Assembly: GCA_025716855.1 (NCBI GenBank) | Contig: JAIXMQ010000186.1 | Span: 1-15,091, forward strand | DNA from: Pilaira anomala | Taxonomy: Eukaryota; Mucoromycota; Mucoromycetes; Mucorales; Mucoraceae | Direction: 5' to 3' | DNA: 15,091 nt | In this document: in pieces, positions 12,634-15,091 of the stretch | Numbering within the stretch: position 1 is the stretch's first letter | How the letters are laid out: each line of letters begins with the position of its first letter | Position numbers and translations under genes: made by a program | The notes under the pieces: generated by a model | Told to the model about the DNA's origin: nothing | Databases searched by the model: none | The model's input: the letters and a program-made list of their open reading frames with translations, nothing else

Positions 12634-15091
12634 TTGAGGAATATACATACAATAACATTACTATAGGACTTTGGAATGCTAATGGTTTACACCAGACTAG
12701 TATTTCAGATGTCTTATCCCATTGCCACTCATTTACCATTTTATTTATTACAGAAACTAAACTTTTATCTCCTACTCGCCTCTTTAATCTCAACAACTGG
12801 ACCCAATTTCATCAATATGGTAAACCTGTCTATGTTAACCCAAACTATAGCAGGGGATCCCAAGGTATTGTTGCTTTGGTTAATCCAGATTGTCCCGTCG
12901 AAGTCACTCACTTACTCTCACCTAATCCGTACACCCTCTCACTCCAATTTGGCACATTGCGTATCTCCTGTCTCTATCTTCCGCCTCCTTACCTTCTACT
13001 CAAGTCTTTGCCGCACTTGATACTATACCCCTACAACGAGATTCAATTCTTTGTGGTGATTTTAATGCAAGATTCAGCCAGTTACTTGGTGATGAAGTTT
13101 GTAATCCTCGTGGTACTCTCTTACAATCATGGTGTGAAGATCGCGATCTCTCTATTTTAAATGCTACTTTAGCTTATGGTGAAGCCACCTTTACTCGAAT
13201 GATGAATAATCGAAAACAGCAAAGTATAATTGATTTGTTTATTACTAATAATTTAAGTGTACTACAGAACCCTTCAATGTTCGTCAATCAAGACTTAACC
13301 CTTGGTTCTGACCATTGTATCCTGTCACTTACTTTCGACCTAAATATTGATAATACTCCTCAAGTTATATCTGATGCTGTACCTCCTCGTCGTGTCTGGA
13401 ATCTATCACGATTGCAAGAACAAAAAACTAAAGAATTATATGTAACTACTTTTTCTAATAACACAACAAATGTAATTACCACTTTAGATAGTACCTTAGA
13501 AGATAGTAAGAATCGGCATACACGTTCCTCCAAGCCTGATTTTGATGCTTTGAATGACTCTCTTTGCTCTTCAATCTATTCTGCATTGGATACTGCTATT
13601 GGAAAAAAAAAACAAAGGCCTAAAGAATGGAACAAGTACTGGACTCCTGCTTTACAAACTGCTGCTGATATCCGAAATACTTGCTACCGTCGCTGGCGTA
13701 ATTCAAGAGGTATAGACAAGATAACTAACTGGCTTGCATATGTCAAAGCAAAAAAACAATTTCGGTATGATGTTGTTGCTGCTAAACGACAGTCTTGGCG
13801 AGATTACTGTAACTCTTTAGATCAAGATATCAATAAGGCTGTGTCAATGATAAAAAACCAGAAGCGTAATCGTGAACGTACAGGTACATTTACCCATCCT
13901 GAAGGTCCTAATGCTGCTGCTACTGCAATGGTTACCCATCTTGAACAGGTATACAATGGTAATTTACTTCCATCTCCTCGTCCTTCTTTTTTTTCTTTTA
14001 GCGAAACTGAACTACCTCATGCTATTTCTCATGACATCCCGACGGTACATTTGATATTGAAGAAATAGAAGAGCTTATTAAAACACTTCCTCGTCGCAAA
14101 GCTCCGGTGTTGATCATTTACGTGCTGAAATGCTAGTCCCGATTAAAAAAACAGCTTGCTGTTATTTTATCAAAGTTCTTTGAATTGTGTTGGTGTTGGT
14201 CTTCGACTCCATTGCAATGGCGACATGCACAAGTATTTCCAATTTTCAAGAAAGGTGATCCCACTCAAGCTTCCAATTATCGTCCGATCTCATTAACGTC
14301 TATTTTACGAAAGTTATTTGAAATGGTTATTAAATCGACTGTTGAAAAATACTCCCCTCGTATTGACGTAGCCCAGGGTGGATTTAAAAGCCAGCACTCA
14401 GCTCTTGATCAAGCAGTTTGTCTACATGATTTAATTCAAGATTACTATAAGTCTCACCACGAACGCTATCCGGTCGTAGCTTTTCTCGATATTGCTACTG
14501 CTTATGATTCTGTAGACCGTACAATTATTTGGAAAGCTATGATGATCATAATGCACCAGCACCTTTACTAGGTTTATTAAAAAGTTTATTTGATAATGTT
14601 TCAATTTCTGTTTTAATAGGTAATGTTACATCTACTTCCTTTGCTCCGGTAACTGGTGTCTTACAAGGCTCTGTCTTAAGTCCAATGTTGTATTCAATAT
14701 ACATTAATTCGTTACCTACTCTCCTACGGGTCCATGCTTCTCCTACCACCACTCCGGGTTAATGTTCCTCTAACATTAATAATATTCTGAACTACTTCCT
14801 ATTAATTCATTACTCTTCGCAGATGATGTTGCAATTTTAGGAACGTGTGATGAAGTTGAGTCCATGCTACAACTGCTGCTGAACACGCTATGACTCTTGG
14901 CTACCGATGGAAACCTGAAAAATGCGCTGTTATTAATCATCCTCAGGCCCGATTTAATTCAGTTAACATACGTGCACCTCTCAGCCTATATGGTGTTGCT
15001 ATTCCCAAGTTGATTCCTTTACCTATCTTGGTGTACCTTTAACAAAAAAGGTATTGATAACCATGCCTTGGCTACTCAACGTTCACAAGGT
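12630..15091 (+). pseudogene. LINE copy 2 ORF2: APE endonuclease-reverse transcriptase, many frameshifts, partial
   Basis: Starts at ATG 12630 with NNITIGLWNANGL and ITETK. A shift near 12985 moves into a frame carrying the GDFNAR motif near 13050, then SIIDLFITNN and SDHCILSL (13199-14068 region). Further shifts occur near 14040, in ccggtg near 14105, in an A-run near 14147, near 14540, around 14745-14800 (with a stop at 14760-14762), near 14870 and near 15005. RT pieces survive in order: RRKAP, HLRAEML, FKKGD, SNYRPISL, AQGGF, AFLDIATAYD, GVLQGSVLSPMLYSIYINSL, FADD at 14817-14828, and YLGVPL near the right edge. Catalytic residues are kept, and the damage is almost all indels. Third codon positions are more A/T-rich than in copy 1. 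The element continues beyond 15091. Confidence 0.85.

Larger units (their letters stand above)
11281..15091 (+). mobile_element. APE-type LINE, copy 2, decayed, cut by right edge
   Basis: Same family, order and orientation as copy 1: leader, ORF1, ATGA overlap, ORF2 with endonuclease and RT. It runs off the window just after the RT palm, so its 3' end is not seen. ORF1 has at least two frameshifts and ORF2 about eight. The two copies are clearly different subfamilies at DNA level in the coding region, with mostly synonymous differences, but near-identical in the leader. Confidence 0.88.

Overview
The window is almost entirely retrotransposon DNA from a eukaryote, most likely an early-diverging fungus of the Mucoromycota (Mucorales-like). 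That assignment is an inference. It rests on the AT-rich spacers with long A/T homopolymers, an intron-less nuclear-type tRNA-Phe with a Pol III T-run, and the style of the Ty3/gypsy polyprotein, the APE-type LINE and the gag/ORF1-like protein. No bacterial signals (operons, Shine-Dalgarno sites) and no ordinary host protein gene were found.

Layout. (1) Positions 1-640, minus strand: the N-terminal part of a gag/ORF1-like retroelement protein that leaves the window on the left and carries one frameshift. (2) 641-1313: AT-rich non-coding DNA with a TA microsatellite, then a small array of ~30-bp GGC...GCC repeats at 1314-1464. (3) 1510-5288: pol of a Ty3/gypsy element. RT-RNase H (1510-3003) and integrase (from 3292) are separate reading frames. 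The integrase is broken by a frameshift near 4040, and an in-frame UAA at 5148 is followed by 45 more open codons. No gag, protease or 5' LTR is visible. (4) 5289-6128: AT-rich spacer, then a structured, TATA-containing segment (about 5795-6128) that may be an LTR remnant. (5) 6156-6228, minus strand: a complete tRNA-Phe (GAA). (6) About 6229-11266: a near-intact ~5 kb LINE with ORF1 (coiled coil plus RNA-binding-like domain) and ORF2 (APE endonuclease, RT, C-terminal Cys/His finger). Its only visible lesion is one frameshift near 10355. (7) 11267-15091: a 14-bp copy of the tRNA-Phe 5' end, then a second, more decayed LINE of the same family in the same orientation, running off the right edge.

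The most interesting part is the tRNA/LINE arrangement. Both LINEs begin just beside the first ~15 nt of tRNA-Phe. The tRNA fragment between them looks like a target-site duplication, so the tRNA stayed intact when LINE 1 inserted. This points to a LINE family that repeatedly uses the 5' end of a tRNA gene as its landing site. The two LINE proteins have diverged almost only at synonymous sites, yet their ~220-bp 5' leaders and the start of ORF1 are nearly identical. Both also keep an ATGA overlap between ORF1 stop and ORF2 start, which suggests coupled translation.
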